Part shown: positions 35,336 through 44,326 of the stretch, piece by piece
Layout of the letters: each line of letters starts with the position of its first letter
Numbering within the stretch: position 1 is the first letter of the stretch
Assembly: GCA_964610745.1 (NCBI GenBank)
Contig: CAZSYL010000006.1
Location: 1-64,000 of the forward strand
DNA: 64,000 bases
Source: SHLQ01 sp964610745
GTDB lineage: Bacteria; Actinomycetota; Acidimicrobiia; Acidimicrobiales; SHLQ01
Reading direction: 5' to 3'
The notes under the pieces: generated by a model
Seen by the model: the letters and a program-made list of their open reading frames with translations, nothing else
What the model was told of the DNA's origin: nothing
Database searches by the model: none
Made by a program: the position numbers and the translations under genes

Positions 35336-36202
35336 ATGCATCTCGGCCGTTTCCCCCTAATCGTCGCGATCCTCGCGCTCGTAGCCGCGGCCTGCGGACA
35401 AGCTGGCGCTACTTCTGACGAGGCGCGCGCGGTTGCGGTCCCCGTCGGGACCAGTGTCGCGCCGACAACCACAACGTCAACTACAACAACATCGACCACA
35501 ACATCGACCACAACAACGACGACCTCGACCACGACGACCCTGCCGCCGACCACCACAACCGAGGCCCCCGTGCTCGGCCCGAACGAGACACTCATCGCCA
35601 CGGCCACCGACGACATTGGTTTCCTGCTGACATTCGACGCACCTGAGGGAAACATCATGCCCTTGCCTTTCGTCGTGCCGAACCCGCACCAGTTCGGTGG
35701 TCCGTTGACCTTGCGCGTGACCGAAGGGTCCATGTACGACGATTGGGTGAAGGTCGCCCTACCGATCCGACCAAACGGACAAGAGGCCTGGATCTCCACC
35801 GAGAACTACACCCTGACGACAACGACGATTCATGCCGAGGTCAACCTGGCCGAGACATCCGTGCGGGTCTTCGATGATGACGAACTCATCGCGGAAACCC
35901 AGGCGGCGATCGGAAACCCGCGAACCCCCACACCGCTTGGCACCTTCTATGTCGCAGCCGTTCGAGAGAACCCCGCGTCGGAATCGTTTCTTGGCACCCA
36001 TGCCCTGGTGCTCTCCGGTTTTTCCGAGGCGCTCGACACCTTCGATGGAGGGCTTCCGGTCATTGCCATCCACGGCACGAACACCCCTCAAGGACAGCTG
36101 GGTCACGCAATCTCAAATGGGTGCGTCCGGGTACCTAACGACGTGATCCAGTTCCTGGCCGAGAACGTGCCCGCCGGCGCGCCGGTCACTATCTCTGGAT
36201 AG
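35336..36202 (+). CDS. L,D-transpeptidase (YkuD) lipoprotein
   Basis: 288 aa. Signal peptide with lipobox LVAAAC, then a long Thr-only tract (about residues 43-75) as a wall-spanning linker. A short middle domain of about 60 residues follows. The C-terminal YkuD domain has the catalytic signature HGTNTPQGQLGHAISNGCVRV with the nucleophilic Cys. It crosslinks peptidoglycan through L,D-bonds or anchors proteins to it at the cell surface. It ends 3 bp before the second assembly gap. Confidence 0.88.
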   Translation: MHLGRFPLIVAILALVAAACGQAGATSDEARAVAVPVGTSVAPTTTTSTTTTSTTTSTTTTTTSTTTTLPPTTTTEAPVLGPNETLIATATDDIGFLLTFDAPEGNIMPLPFVVPNPHQFGGPLTLRVTEGSMYDDWVKVALPIRPNGQEAWISTENYTLTTTTIHAEVNLAETSVRVFDDDELIAETQAAIGNPRTPTPLGTFYVAAVRENPASESFLGTHALVLSGFSEALDTFDGGLPVIAIHGTNTPQGQLGHAISNGCVRVPNDVIQFLAENVPAGAPVTISG

Positions 36203-36204
36203 CC

Positions 36205-36304
36205 NNNNNNNNNNNNNNNNNNNNNNNNNNNNNNNNNNNNNNNNNNNNNNNNNNNNNNNNNNNNNNNNNNNNNNNNNNNNNNNNNNNNNNNNNNNNNNNN
36301 NNNN
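36205..36304. other. Assembly gap (100 N)
   Basis: Exactly 100 N, a scaffold join of unknown size between the L,D-transpeptidase gene and the convergent xanthine dehydrogenase gene. Anything between these genes is missing. Confidence 0.99.
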
Positions 36305-36322
36305 CCCCGAGCGGGCAAAATT

Positions 36323-36335
36323 CGGGCGGAGCCCG
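36323..36335. terminator. Hairpin at the 3' end of the xanthine dehydrogenase operon
   Basis: CGGGC-GGA-GCCCG is a compact hairpin 7 bp after the stop at 36342, next to the assembly gap. Another CGGGC at 36312-36316 could pair alternatively. No T-run is visible. Confidence 0.4.
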
Positions 36336-36341
36336 TGCCAG

Positions 36342-38603
36342 CTACGCGTCTTTGAGCGCTGCCAAGACACGGCTCGGGGTGAGCGGGAACTCATCAAACC
36401 ACACACCTGTCGCATCGTGGACCGCCGCGACCACGGCGGGTGCGTAGGTGATGTAGGGCATCTCGGCCATGCCGCGAGCTCCCCACGGACCGTTCGGGTC
36501 GGCGAGCTCGAGGATCACGCTCTCAACATGGTTTGGAATGTCTCCAATACCCGGGATGAGGTAGCTACTAAATCGGGGGTTGACGATCTTTGCGTCTTCG
36601 AGCACCAGGTTCTCGCTCATCACGTAGCCGTGGGCCTGCACCACGGCGCCTTCGATTTGTCCCTTGACCAATCGCGGATTGATTGCTCGTCCGACGTCAT
36701 GCGTGCTGACCACGCGATCGACGCGAATGTGTCCGGTCTCGGTGTCGACCGTGACCTCGACGGCCTGGGCCATATAGCCGTAGCAGAAGTTCGGTTGACC
36801 ACTCCCGGTCTCGGGATCCAGGCCTTCGGTGGGTGGAGGGGTATATCGGAAGGCTCCAATCGCCGGACGCTCTCCATCTCGCCACGCCTTCTCGGCCTCT
36901 TCGGCTGCTCCAAGGATCGAGTTGCCAGCCATGTACGTCATGCGAGAAGCCGAGACCGAACCACTGTCTCCAGTCGTGGCAGTGTCGGAGAAGGTTCCGG
37001 CGACCGAGTCGAGTGGCACGCCGGTCGCATCGCTGGTCATCTGGAGGAACGCCTGGTGTGCTCCCTGCCCAACCTCAGCGCCGCCGTGAAAGACCTCCGC
37101 CGAGGTGGGGAACTCATCATCGGGATCTCCATGCAGGTGTACTTCGGCCTCGCAACGTTCCGGGAACCCGAAGCTGAAGCCAACGTTCTTGAAACCGCTG
37201 GCAAAGCCTCGACCTCGACGTAGCGCCGACTCAACCGGTGGCAAGGAAGCCACAGGTGTGTACGGAGCTACCCGGGTAAGGTCGCCATCCATGTGTGCCT
37301 CGGCCGCGCAGCGTTCAATCACCTGGGGCAAAGTCACCCCATCGGGCATAACCGTCTGAGTAATGCCGAGGCTCCCGTTCGACAGAGTATTGATTTGGCG
37401 AAGTTCGACCGGATCCATCCCGAGCTTTTCTGCAAGCTTGTTCATTTGCGTCTCGGCCACAAATGAACCCTGAGGTCCACCAAATCCTCGGAAGGCTCCA
37501 CCGGGAACGGTGGTGGTGTAGATCGCTCGGCTATCGATGTGCGCATTCGGAACGTCGTAGGCGCCAGCGACCGAGAGGTGAGCGTTGCCAAGCACCTTGT
37601 TCGAGGTGTAGTTATATGCCCCAGCGTCGAGCAACACTTCGGCCTCGATTGCGGTGATCTTGCCGTCGCTCGTCGCCCCGAGCTTCGCGTTGATCGTCGC
37701 TCGATGGCGTTTGTGATGGCCAACGATCGACTCTTCGCGGCTCCAACGAGTGTGAACCGGACGATCGATGCCCATCTCCGCTAGGTGTTTTGCTGCAAGC
37801 GCTAGCACGATCTGGAGGGTCATGTCCTCCTTGCCGCCGAATGCTCCACCGATCGCGGCATAGATGACACGGACTTCATCTGGATCGACGTCGAGAGCGT
37901 GAGCGATCTGCTGTTGGTCTTCCCATGCCCATTGACCACCGGTCTCGACGGTCACGCGTCCAGTCTCGTCTATCCATGACGTCGCAGCTTCGACCTGGAG
38001 GTAGGCGTGTTCTTGGTGTGGAAGCTCGTAGGTTCCCTCGACCACAACGTCAGCGTCAGCCCAGCCGGCGTTCATATCTCCTTTGCGAATCTTGAGCTCG
38101 TAGTACGTGTTGGATCCAGCCTCGGCGTGAACGAGCAACTCGTCACCGACCGCCTCTTCGATGGTCGAGACGATTGGACGTCGACGCCACGAAATGTCGA
38201 TCAGCTCTGCGGCCGAAGCAGCCTGCTCGACTGTCTCCGCAATGACGATCGCGACCTTGTCAGCTTCCCAGCGGCTCACACTGGTATCGACGCTGGTACG
38301 ATCGGTGTCATCGAGACCAACCATCACCGGTTGATCAAACATCGTCAGTCCGTATTCGTTTACCGGTACGTCTCTGGCGGTTAGCACCGCGACCACCCCG
38401 GGCGCCGCCTCCGCCCTCGAGGTATCCATCGCGATCATCCGAGCATGAGGTTCGTTGGAGAAGACGATCTTGGCGAAGAGCGCGTTCGCAGGCACGCGAT
38501 CTGCGGAGTATTGCGCGGCGCCGGTGACTTTGTCCTCAGCGTCAAATCGGCGAGCTTCCAATCCAACCGCGTGAATAGCGCCATCTGGTGTCGCGGCGCT
38601 CAT
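36342..38603 (-). CDS. Xanthine dehydrogenase family, molybdopterin-binding subunit
   Basis: 753 aa, normal for an XdhA/CoxL-type large subunit. It has the aldehyde-oxidase a/b hammerhead domain (VTGAAQYSADRVP) then the molybdopterin domains: GGAFGGKEDM, FRGFGGPQG and the C-terminal GARGMAEMPY, whose Glu is the likely base. The molybdenum centre hydroxylates purines or other N-heterocycles or aldehydes; the substrate is not fixed by sequence. Its start overlaps the stop of the FAD/iron-sulfur subunit by 4 bp and a TetR gene heads the operon. Confidence 0.87.
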   Translation of the reverse strand: MSAATPDGAIHAVGLEARRFDAEDKVTGAAQYSADRVPANALFAKIVFSNEPHARMIAMDTSRAEAAPGVVAVLTARDVPVNEYGLTMFDQPVMVGLDDTDRTSVDTSVSRWEADKVAIVIAETVEQAASAAELIDISWRRRPIVSTIEEAVGDELLVHAEAGSNTYYELKIRKGDMNAGWADADVVVEGTYELPHQEHAYLQVEAATSWIDETGRVTVETGGQWAWEDQQQIAHALDVDPDEVRVIYAAIGGAFGGKEDMTLQIVLALAAKHLAEMGIDRPVHTRWSREESIVGHHKRHRATINAKLGATSDGKITAIEAEVLLDAGAYNYTSNKVLGNAHLSVAGAYDVPNAHIDSRAIYTTTVPGGAFRGFGGPQGSFVAETQMNKLAEKLGMDPVELRQINTLSNGSLGITQTVMPDGVTLPQVIERCAAEAHMDGDLTRVAPYTPVASLPPVESALRRGRGFASGFKNVGFSFGFPERCEAEVHLHGDPDDEFPTSAEVFHGGAEVGQGAHQAFLQMTSDATGVPLDSVAGTFSDTATTGDSGSVSASRMTYMAGNSILGAAEEAEKAWRDGERPAIGAFRYTPPPTEGLDPETGSGQPNFCYGYMAQAVEVTVDTETGHIRVDRVVSTHDVGRAINPRLVKGQIEGAVVQAHGYVMSENLVLEDAKIVNPRFSSYLIPGIGDIPNHVESVILELADPNGPWGARGMAEMPYITYAPAVVAAVHDATGVWFDEFPLTPSRVLAALKDA

Positions 38604-40093
38604 TTCTGGCCGCCCTTGGCAGCTCGCACAGCGACTGCGGCCTCATGTATGGCATCGATGATCGGGTAGTAGCCGGTACACCGGCACAGGTTGCCCGCAA
38701 GCGCATCGACTATCTGGGCATCGGTCGGATCATCGTTCTCCTCGATAAGCCGGGCGCCGGCAACAAGAAAGCCTGGGATGCAAAATCCGCACTGGACAGC
38801 AAACTCGGTGACGAAGGCTTGCTGGATTGGATGCGAGAGACCTTCGACGGTCACGACACGTGCGCCATCTGCTTGTGCCGCAGTGACAAGACACGACATT
38901 GCTGCAGCTCCATCGATGAGCATGGTGCATGCGCCGCACTCACCTTCGGCGCAACCCTCTTTCATGCCCGTCGCACCGGTCGAATCGCGGACCCAGTCGA
39001 GAAGGGTCACCCCCGAGCCAGCTGCACTGTGCAGCGTCCCGTTGAGCTCGATCGTAATTTCATCCGTTGATCTCACCACTTGCTGGGGCGCCGACGCGTG
39101 TCCATCGAGCTGTTCGATCGAGCTCAGCGTCGCTGGCTCGTCGGGCCACATCGAGGCCTGCTCGCCCGTGGCGATGGCACTGAGCGCGCGTTTGATCAGC
39201 GTGGAGATGCCATCGATTCGGTAGTCGGCAGTCGCCCGCCCATCCGAAATCGGGGCAACAGCAGAAGAAGCAGCATCCGCGGCTGCAGTGATCGACGCGT
39301 CGGTGAGCAGTTCACCCTCCAAGGCAGCGTTGAACTCGGGGATCTGGACGACCGTCGGCGCAACACTCCCCATGGCCAGAGAAGCCCGAACGACCTTTCC
39401 CGATGGGGCAGAATTCCTCTGGTGGGTATCGTCGAAGGTCAGGACCATCCCAGCGTGCACGACGCTGATGGCCTGAGCGCGACGCAGGCCGAGCTTTACC
39501 CAGATGCCCCGCTGATTCGACTCGAACTTTGGCACCAGTAGCGCGGTGATCAATTCACCCGATTGGAGCACGGTCTGGCGAAAGCCTGTAAAGAAGTCGG
39601 CGACCCTGACCAGGCGAGATTCCACTTCCCCACCGACCAGGTGGGAGATTTCGACCGTTGCGCCAAGCGCCATGAGTGCCGAGATGGTGTCGTTTGCAGG
39701 GCTGGCCGTGGCCAGATTGCCAGCAATGGTGGCACGGTTCCGAAGCTGAGGGGAACCGACCTCCAAACATGCTTGCGCGAGCGGTAGGGCTGTTTCGATG
39801 ATTCCGGTGTGCTGGACAACCTGGTTGTGCCGGACCCCTCCAGACAATCGGAAGTGGCCGTCTGCCTCATCGATTGACGCAAACCCCTCGATTGTGGTGA
39901 GGTCGACGACGGTCACCGGGGGCCCGGGACCACCGCGTTGAAGCTCGAGCAGAAGGTCGGTTCCGCCCGCCATTGGCCGAGCGCCGGCTTCATCGAGCGC
40001 TGCGAGGGCTTCGACAACACTCCTAGGACGAAGAACGCGCCCGATCGCTCGAGCGGGGAGCTGGACGTCGTGGACCTTGAAGTTCGTTGTCAT
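38600..40093 (-). CDS. Xanthine dehydrogenase family, fused FAD-binding and 2Fe-2S subunits
   Basis: 497 aa. Residues about 1-300 are the CoxM/XdhB-type FAD domain (PMAGGTDLLLELQRG, RNRATIAGNLATASPANDT). Residues about 340-497 are the two [2Fe-2S] clusters: CAEGECGACTMLIDG first, then CGFCIPG and CRCTGYYPII. Electrons pass from molybdenum through the clusters to FAD. In most enzymes the 2Fe-2S domain is separate or comes before FAD; here it is last, so this is a rearranged fusion. Situated between the TetR gene and the large subunit gene. Confidence 0.87.
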   Translation of the reverse strand: MTTNFKVHDVQLPARAIGRVLRPRSVVEALAALDEAGARPMAGGTDLLLELQRGGPGPPVTVVDLTTIEGFASIDEADGHFRLSGGVRHNQVVQHTGIIETALPLAQACLEVGSPQLRNRATIAGNLATASPANDTISALMALGATVEISHLVGGEVESRLVRVADFFTGFRQTVLQSGELITALLVPKFESNQRGIWVKLGLRRAQAISVVHAGMVLTFDDTHQRNSAPSGKVVRASLAMGSVAPTVVQIPEFNAALEGELLTDASITAAADAASSAVAPISDGRATADYRIDGISTLIKRALSAIATGEQASMWPDEPATLSSIEQLDGHASAPQQVVRSTDEITIELNGTLHSAAGSGVTLLDWVRDSTGATGMKEGCAEGECGACTMLIDGAAAMSCLVTAAQADGARVVTVEGLSHPIQQAFVTEFAVQCGFCIPGFLVAGARLIEENDDPTDAQIVDALAGNLCRCTGYYPIIDAIHEAAVAVRAAKGGQK

Positions 40094-40105
40094 CGTGGCA
40101 TGACG

Positions 40106-40768
40106 CTAGCCGGACCTCCAATGTTCGATCTGCATTTGCACAGAACGGGTCATCGAGTCGACGACTTCGTTACCCATGCGCCCTCGTGCGGCGCTGTTGA
40201 TACCCAGCACGTTTGCGAGAAGTAGATCCACCTGGGTGCGAATCCAGCTATCCAGGTCTTCCCCAACCACACCACGATCGAGCAGTTCGAGTTCGCTCGC
40301 TCGGCGGAGAGTCGCTTCGAAGTCGACCCGGAGTGTGTCGAAGTAGTTGTGGGTGCGTGTGGTGACCCGTTCGTCCCGACCGGCATTCTCGGTGAGAAGG
40401 GAGACGATAAAGCAACCCCACCGATGTTCACCATCAACACCGATCGACAGTTGGTGAAAAAAGTTCGAAAGGCCAGAGAGCGGGTCATCGCTGTTACGTA
40501 GCTTCGAGAGAACAACCTGATCCATAAGGGTGAGGTACTGGTCCATCGCAGCATCGAGCAGGTCGCTTTTCGAGCCGTAGGTGTTGTAGATGCTCGATGC
40601 GGTCAGGCCAAGTTCGGTTTCGAGTTGTCTGACCGAGGTGTTCGAAAATCCCTGCTCCCAGAAGAGGTCGACCGCGCGGACGAGCACATCATCAGCGTCA
40701 AAGGTGCGCTTGCGGCCTCCACCTGGTGCTCGTGGGCGCCCTTTTGGGGCCGTTCCGCTTTCAGCCAT
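40106..40768 (-). CDS. TetR-family transcriptional regulator
   Basis: 220 aa. The N-terminal helix-turn-helix is typical (ADDVLVRAVDLFWEQGFSNT, then ELGLTASSIYNTYGSKSDLL), and the remainder is a TetR_C ligand domain like those of the AcrR/YcdC group. It is first in the operon, 12 bp before the FAD/iron-sulfur gene, so it likely represses its own xanthine dehydrogenase operon until an inducer binds. Inducer unknown. Confidence 0.88.
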   Translation of the reverse strand: MAESGTAPKGRPRAPGGGRKRTFDADDVLVRAVDLFWEQGFSNTSVRQLETELGLTASSIYNTYGSKSDLLDAAMDQYLTLMDQVVLSKLRNSDDPLSGLSNFFHQLSIGVDGEHRWGCFIVSLLTENAGRDERVTTRTHNYFDTLRVDFEATLRRASELELLDRGVVGEDLDSWIRTQVDLLLANVLGINSAARGRMGNEVVDSMTRSVQMQIEHWRSG

Positions 40769-40798
40769 ACGTCAAGAGTAGAACAGACGAGTCGAGAC

Positions 40799-40829
40799 GG
40801 GGTGAGGTGCGCGCGGCACACCTCACCCC
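40799..40829 (-). terminator. Strong hairpin downstream of the AhpD-like gene
   Basis: GGGGTGAGGTG (40799-40809) pairs perfectly with CACCTCACCCC (40819-40829). It follows the AhpD-like stop by 13 bp and precedes the TetR gene on the same strand, so it separates the two transcripts. Confidence 0.65.
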
Positions 40830-40842
40830 GAGCTCGGTTGCT

Positions 40843-41400
40843 TTATGCCGAAACTGGCTTCGACCAGACGTTGGGGGCAAATGCCTCGTCTGGCGGAGTG
40901 TGGGCAAAGTGGTTGGTGAAATTCGAGATCGTCTTCTGTGCAATGCCGGTGATGACATCGAGGATGCTGGCGTTGGTGTAGCCAGCTGCAAAGAAGGCAT
41001 CGGTGATGCTGCTATCGACCAAACCGTTGTTGCGCACGGTTGCTCGGGTGAAGTCAGCAAGCGCGTTGAGCTTCGGGTCCTCCAGAGCAGTGCCTGCACG
41101 AAGCGACTCGACGACATCGGCGGGAACGCCGGTCATTCCAGAAATGGTCGAGTGTGCTGCCATGCAGTAGGTGCAACCGTTCTCGAAGCTGGTTGTCATG
41201 AGCACAACCTGCTGCTCGGTTGGGGTCAAGCTGGTTTCGGCAACGGCTCCTGCGAGAGCGCCGTAGGCCTTGAGAGCCGCTGGGCTCTCAGCCAGAACAC
41301 CGAGGAGGTTGGGAGTAAAGCCATACTTGGCTGCAGCGCCTTCGAGCATTGGCTTTGCGGCCTCGGGTGCTGTCTCGGTGGTGTGGACGGTAAATGCCAT
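40843..41400 (-). CDS. AhpD/carboxymuconolactone decarboxylase-like protein
   Basis: 185 aa from ATG 41400; the frame is open 60 bp further upstream but without a good start. The all-helical fold carries the redox pair in NGCTYCMAAHS, matching the AhpD C-x2-C-x3-H site. It is probably a peroxide or thiol-disulfide handling protein in the cytosol. Single-gene transcript with its own terminator. The true partner (AhpC or other) is not in the window. Confidence 0.83.
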   Translation of the reverse strand: MAFTVHTTETAPEAAKPMLEGAAAKYGFTPNLLGVLAESPAALKAYGALAGAVAETSLTPTEQQVVLMTTSFENGCTYCMAAHSTISGMTGVPADVVESLRAGTALEDPKLNALADFTRATVRNNGLVDSSITDAFFAAGYTNASILDVITGIAQKTISNFTNHFAHTPPDEAFAPNVWSKPVSA

Positions 41401-41550
41401 GTGCTGTTTCCTGTGTTTTTTGGGGGTTGATACTGAGCGTAATTGTAACGCTCGTTCCAAATTAACTCGATGGGCTGAATCGCTATTCCCCGCGGCGATA
41501 AACTTCTACTCCCACGGAACATCTCGTTGCCCGATACGGTTCGCTTCACT

Positions 41551-42132
41551 ATGAGCGAACGCCACGAACGCAATCCCGACACGATCACCATGTACGGCGC
41601 CGACTGGTGCGGAGACTGCATCCGAGCGAAGTCTTTCTTTGACGATCACGACATGGCCTTCGATTACGTCGACCTCGTCGAGCACCCCGATGAGACCGAC
41701 GTCGTCCTCGAACACAACGGCGGCGTGCAGAAGATCCCGCTCGTCATCTATCCAGATGGCTCGTTTCAGATCGAACCCACCAACGACGAGCTCGAATCCA
41801 AGCGGCTCGCACTCGGGGGCGAAGAAGGGTCGTTGGATGCAAGCTCCGACGGCTCGCCGACCGTGATCGAGAATTCGGCCGACGGCCGTTTCGAGCTTCA
41901 TATCGACGGCGAGATCATCAGCGTTGCCGACTACAGCGAGCGCGACGGTGGAGTCATCGTCGTGCCACACGTCGGCACCGACCCAGCGCACCGCGGCAAA
42001 GGCAACGCGGGACGTTTGATGGAAGGCTTGCTCGAGCAACTCCGAGCATCGGATCGCAAGATTGTTCCGATCTGCCCCTTCGCAGCCAACCACCTCAGAA
42101 CAAACCCTCAACACAGCGACCTCCTCGCCTAA
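41551..42132 (+). CDS. Glutaredoxin-like / NATD1-type acetyltransferase fusion
   Basis: 193 aa from ATG 41551 (TTG 41527 possible). Residues about 9-80 are a glutaredoxin/thioredoxin fold with the active site WCGDC and the cis-Pro in QKIPLVIYPDG. Residues about 100-190 resemble the small NATD1/YidJ GNAT domain: PAHRGKGNAGRLMEGLLEQL for acetyl-CoA binding and IVPICPFAANHLRTNP near the end. The two domains together suggest redox-linked acyl transfer, but neither substrate is known. Single gene, divergent from AhpD-like. Confidence 0.78.
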   Translation: MSERHERNPDTITMYGADWCGDCIRAKSFFDDHDMAFDYVDLVEHPDETDVVLEHNGGVQKIPLVIYPDGSFQIEPTNDELESKRLALGGEEGSLDASSDGSPTVIENSADGRFELHIDGEIISVADYSERDGGVIVVPHVGTDPAHRGKGNAGRLMEGLLEQLRASDRKIVPICPFAANHLRTNPQHSDLLA

Positions 42133-42259
42133 AGGACCTTCGTTCGAGTAGCCGGAGTCGGCGACAACCGGCGCACCACAACGGCTTTGCAAGAAAGGCT
42201 GGATATACAGGCGGACCTGCCGATGAAATAGAGGCGCGGGTAGTATCGAGGTCCGACAT

Positions 42260-43849
42260 ATGCAGAACACTTTGCGACGGCGGCTGCTCTTTCTGCTTCT
42301 CGCCGCGCAAGTGGCGACCGTGCTTGCCCTCGTCCTCGTGAGCGGCCGATTCTCCAGCGCAGCCGAGGCGGACCACACGGCTCGCTTGCTTTCAGCCAAC
42401 GCGTCTGAATCTGCCGAAGCTATCCGGGCCCACCTCGAACCCGCCGAAGCACTCGTCGACCTGACGAGCAACCTGCTGATCTCGGGGGATCTCGAACGGG
42501 AGGCGCTGCAAGACACCTTCCACGAGGCCATCACCCGGACGCCACAGATGTCCGGTGCATTTCTTGCATCTCCCGACGGTGACTTTCTCTTCGTCAGCCG
42601 AGACGGCGATGACTTTCTACACAAGTACACGACCGTCGATGGACCGACCCGCAGCACCAGCTTCGAACTGCTCGATGAGGACGGCGAACTTCTCGATGCC
42701 TTCGAAGATCCTGACGACAACTTCGACCCAACCGTTCGACCCTGGTTCCTCGGGGCCGTCGAGACTCAGACCGAGGCGGTCTGGACCCAGCCCTACGTGT
42801 TCTTCACCTCCGGTGACCTCGGAATCACGGCATCTCGAGCTGTTGTTCGCAATGGAGAGCTCGTCGGGGTGGTCGGAGCCGACATTGCGCTCGGCGAACT
42901 CTCTGAATTTCTGAGAGAACTCGACACGTCCACCGACGGCGGGACGATTCTCGTCGATCGCAGAGGCACTGTCATTGCACACCCAAACGCAGATCTGCTC
43001 CGAGTGCCCGACGGTGAGGGCTTTCGAACGGTTTCAATTCTTGAACTCCAAGACTCGTACGCACAGAGCGCGACATCGACCTTGCTCAACGCCAACGCAG
43101 TCGCTGGCGTTCAAGACTTTGACGATGAGACGGCCGGTGAATCGCGCGTCGCGTTCGAGAATGTCGAATTCGGCAATGTTGACTGGACCCTCGGCGTCTA
43201 TGCCCCGAGCGGATCGATCGTCGCCGAACTCACCAACGCACGAGGCCAAGAACGGGCACTCACCGCGATCGTTGGCGTGCTGACGATTCTGCTGGTCCTT
43301 CTATTTGCACTGCCCGCAACCCGAGACATCGATGACCTGGAAGAAATCGCGTCGACCGACACGCTTACCGGCCTGCCGAATCGCCGCGTCATTCTCGACG
43401 ATGCTGTTGAATTGGCAGCCGCGAACGGTGAAAGAGCACTGGCGATGCTCGATATCGACCATTTCAAGCAGGTCAACCAAGAATACGGGCATCAGGTAGG
43501 TGATGAGGTATTGAAGGCGGTCGCGAGCCGGCTGAGTTCGGCCCTCCCAGAGGGCGCCGCAATCGGCCGCATCGGCGGGGAAGAGTTCCTCGTTCTTTTG
43601 CCCGATCACGACGAAGCACAGGCAACCACTACTGCGGAACGCCTCCGCTCAACGGTTCGCAATGTCCCGGTTGAGACCGGTGTAGGCACTGTCTCGGTGT
43701 CGGTAAGCATCGGTGTTGCTTCGGCCACCAGACCATCGAACCGGGACACGCTCGTGTCGATTGCAGACACTGCTCTTCGCGAAGCCAAGCGCTCAAGTCG
43801 AGACATGGTTGTGACAGAACGCCTCAACGAACAGACCGCAGTGGGATAG
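42260..43849 (+). CDS. Membrane diguanylate cyclase with extracellular dCache sensor
   Basis: 529 aa. Transmembrane helix about 8-28, an extracellular double-Cache domain about 30-325 (with RPWFLGA and QPYVFFTSG typical of dCache), a second helix about 333-352, then a GGDEF domain about 362-520 with active site GGEEF (439-443) and the start signature TDTLTGLPNRR. It makes cyclic di-GMP in response to an outside small molecule. The usual RxxD inhibitory site before GGEEF is not seen. Two linked unknown genes follow. Confidence 0.9.
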   Translation: MQNTLRRRLLFLLLAAQVATVLALVLVSGRFSSAAEADHTARLLSANASESAEAIRAHLEPAEALVDLTSNLLISGDLEREALQDTFHEAITRTPQMSGAFLASPDGDFLFVSRDGDDFLHKYTTVDGPTRSTSFELLDEDGELLDAFEDPDDNFDPTVRPWFLGAVETQTEAVWTQPYVFFTSGDLGITASRAVVRNGELVGVVGADIALGELSEFLRELDTSTDGGTILVDRRGTVIAHPNADLLRVPDGEGFRTVSILELQDSYAQSATSTLLNANAVAGVQDFDDETAGESRVAFENVEFGNVDWTLGVYAPSGSIVAELTNARGQERALTAIVGVLTILLVLLFALPATRDIDDLEEIASTDTLTGLPNRRVILDDAVELAAANGERALAMLDIDHFKQVNQEYGHQVGDEVLKAVASRLSSALPEGAAIGRIGGEEFLVLLPDHDEAQATTTAERLRSTVRNVPVETGVGTVSVSVSIGVASATRPSNRDTLVSIADTALREAKRSSRDMVVTERLNEQTAVG

Positions 43850-43865
43850 AGCATTCAGCAGCTTC

Positions 43866-43892
43866 TAAAGATCACGTGCGCAATGCCGATTC
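43866..43892 (+). promoter_or_regulatory. Sigma-28 (FliA/SigD)-like promoter
   Basis: TAAA (43866-43869), exactly 15 bases, then GCCGATTC (43885-43892). Against TAAA-N15-GCCGATAA this matches 10 of 12 positions with exact spacing. It lies 39 bp before the gene at 43931, which has AAGGAG as RBS. The upstream neighbour encodes a diguanylate cyclase, so a motility/c-di-GMP connection is plausible. Confidence 0.5.
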
Positions 43893-43930
43893 AGGAACGG
43901 TATTGAGCATTATTTCTACGAAGGAGCATC

Positions 43931-44326
43931 ATGGGTCTGGCAGAACGACGAGCGATTAAGAACTACAGCGAGTCCGACTATCCAAAGGTCAAGTCAAAGA
44001 TCGACGCAGTCGCGGGATTCGATGTCCCGTTCGATATTGCCTGGGACACTCTGGCAGAAGATGACTACGCCCATCTTCTCGAGGACTCCATCCCAAAGGT
44101 GTACTTCAACCCAGTCCTTGAAGCGTTCCGCGAGATCGCGATCGACGATATGGGCAAGGAAGCTCTCAAAGAAGGCATCAAGAGCGTCGTGATCCGCTGG
44201 ACCGGCGAAAAGCAGATCGCATTCGAAGATGGCGTGTTGACCATCGACCACAGCCCAATCTCGAACATCGACTACTGGGAACGACGCCGAGACGATATCC
44301 AGAAGGCACTCGAGGACGCTCTGTGA
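43931..44326 (+). CDS. Unknown protein, first of a domain-sharing pair
   Basis: 131 aa, soluble. ATG 43931 follows the RBS AAGGAG by 5 bp. I do not recognise the family. Its second half (Trp-Asp-Thr-Leu, then a helical segment ending KSVVI and GVLTIDHSP, finishing in a KALEDAL helix) lines up by eye with the C-terminal half of the next protein, so they share a domain. The stop overlaps the next start as GTGA, so they are translationally coupled. A sigma-28-like promoter precedes it. Confidence 0.65.
   Translation: MGLAERRAIKNYSESDYPKVKSKIDAVAGFDVPFDIAWDTLAEDDYAHLLEDSIPKVYFNPVLEAFREIAIDDMGKEALKEGIKSVVIRWTGEKQIAFEDGVLTIDHSPISNIDYWERRRDDIQKALEDAL

Noticed and set aside
41906..43000. RxxD inhibitory site in the diguanylate cyclase
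   Set aside because: The residues before GGEEF read ALPEGAAIGRIGGEEF, without the Arg-x-x-Asp pattern.
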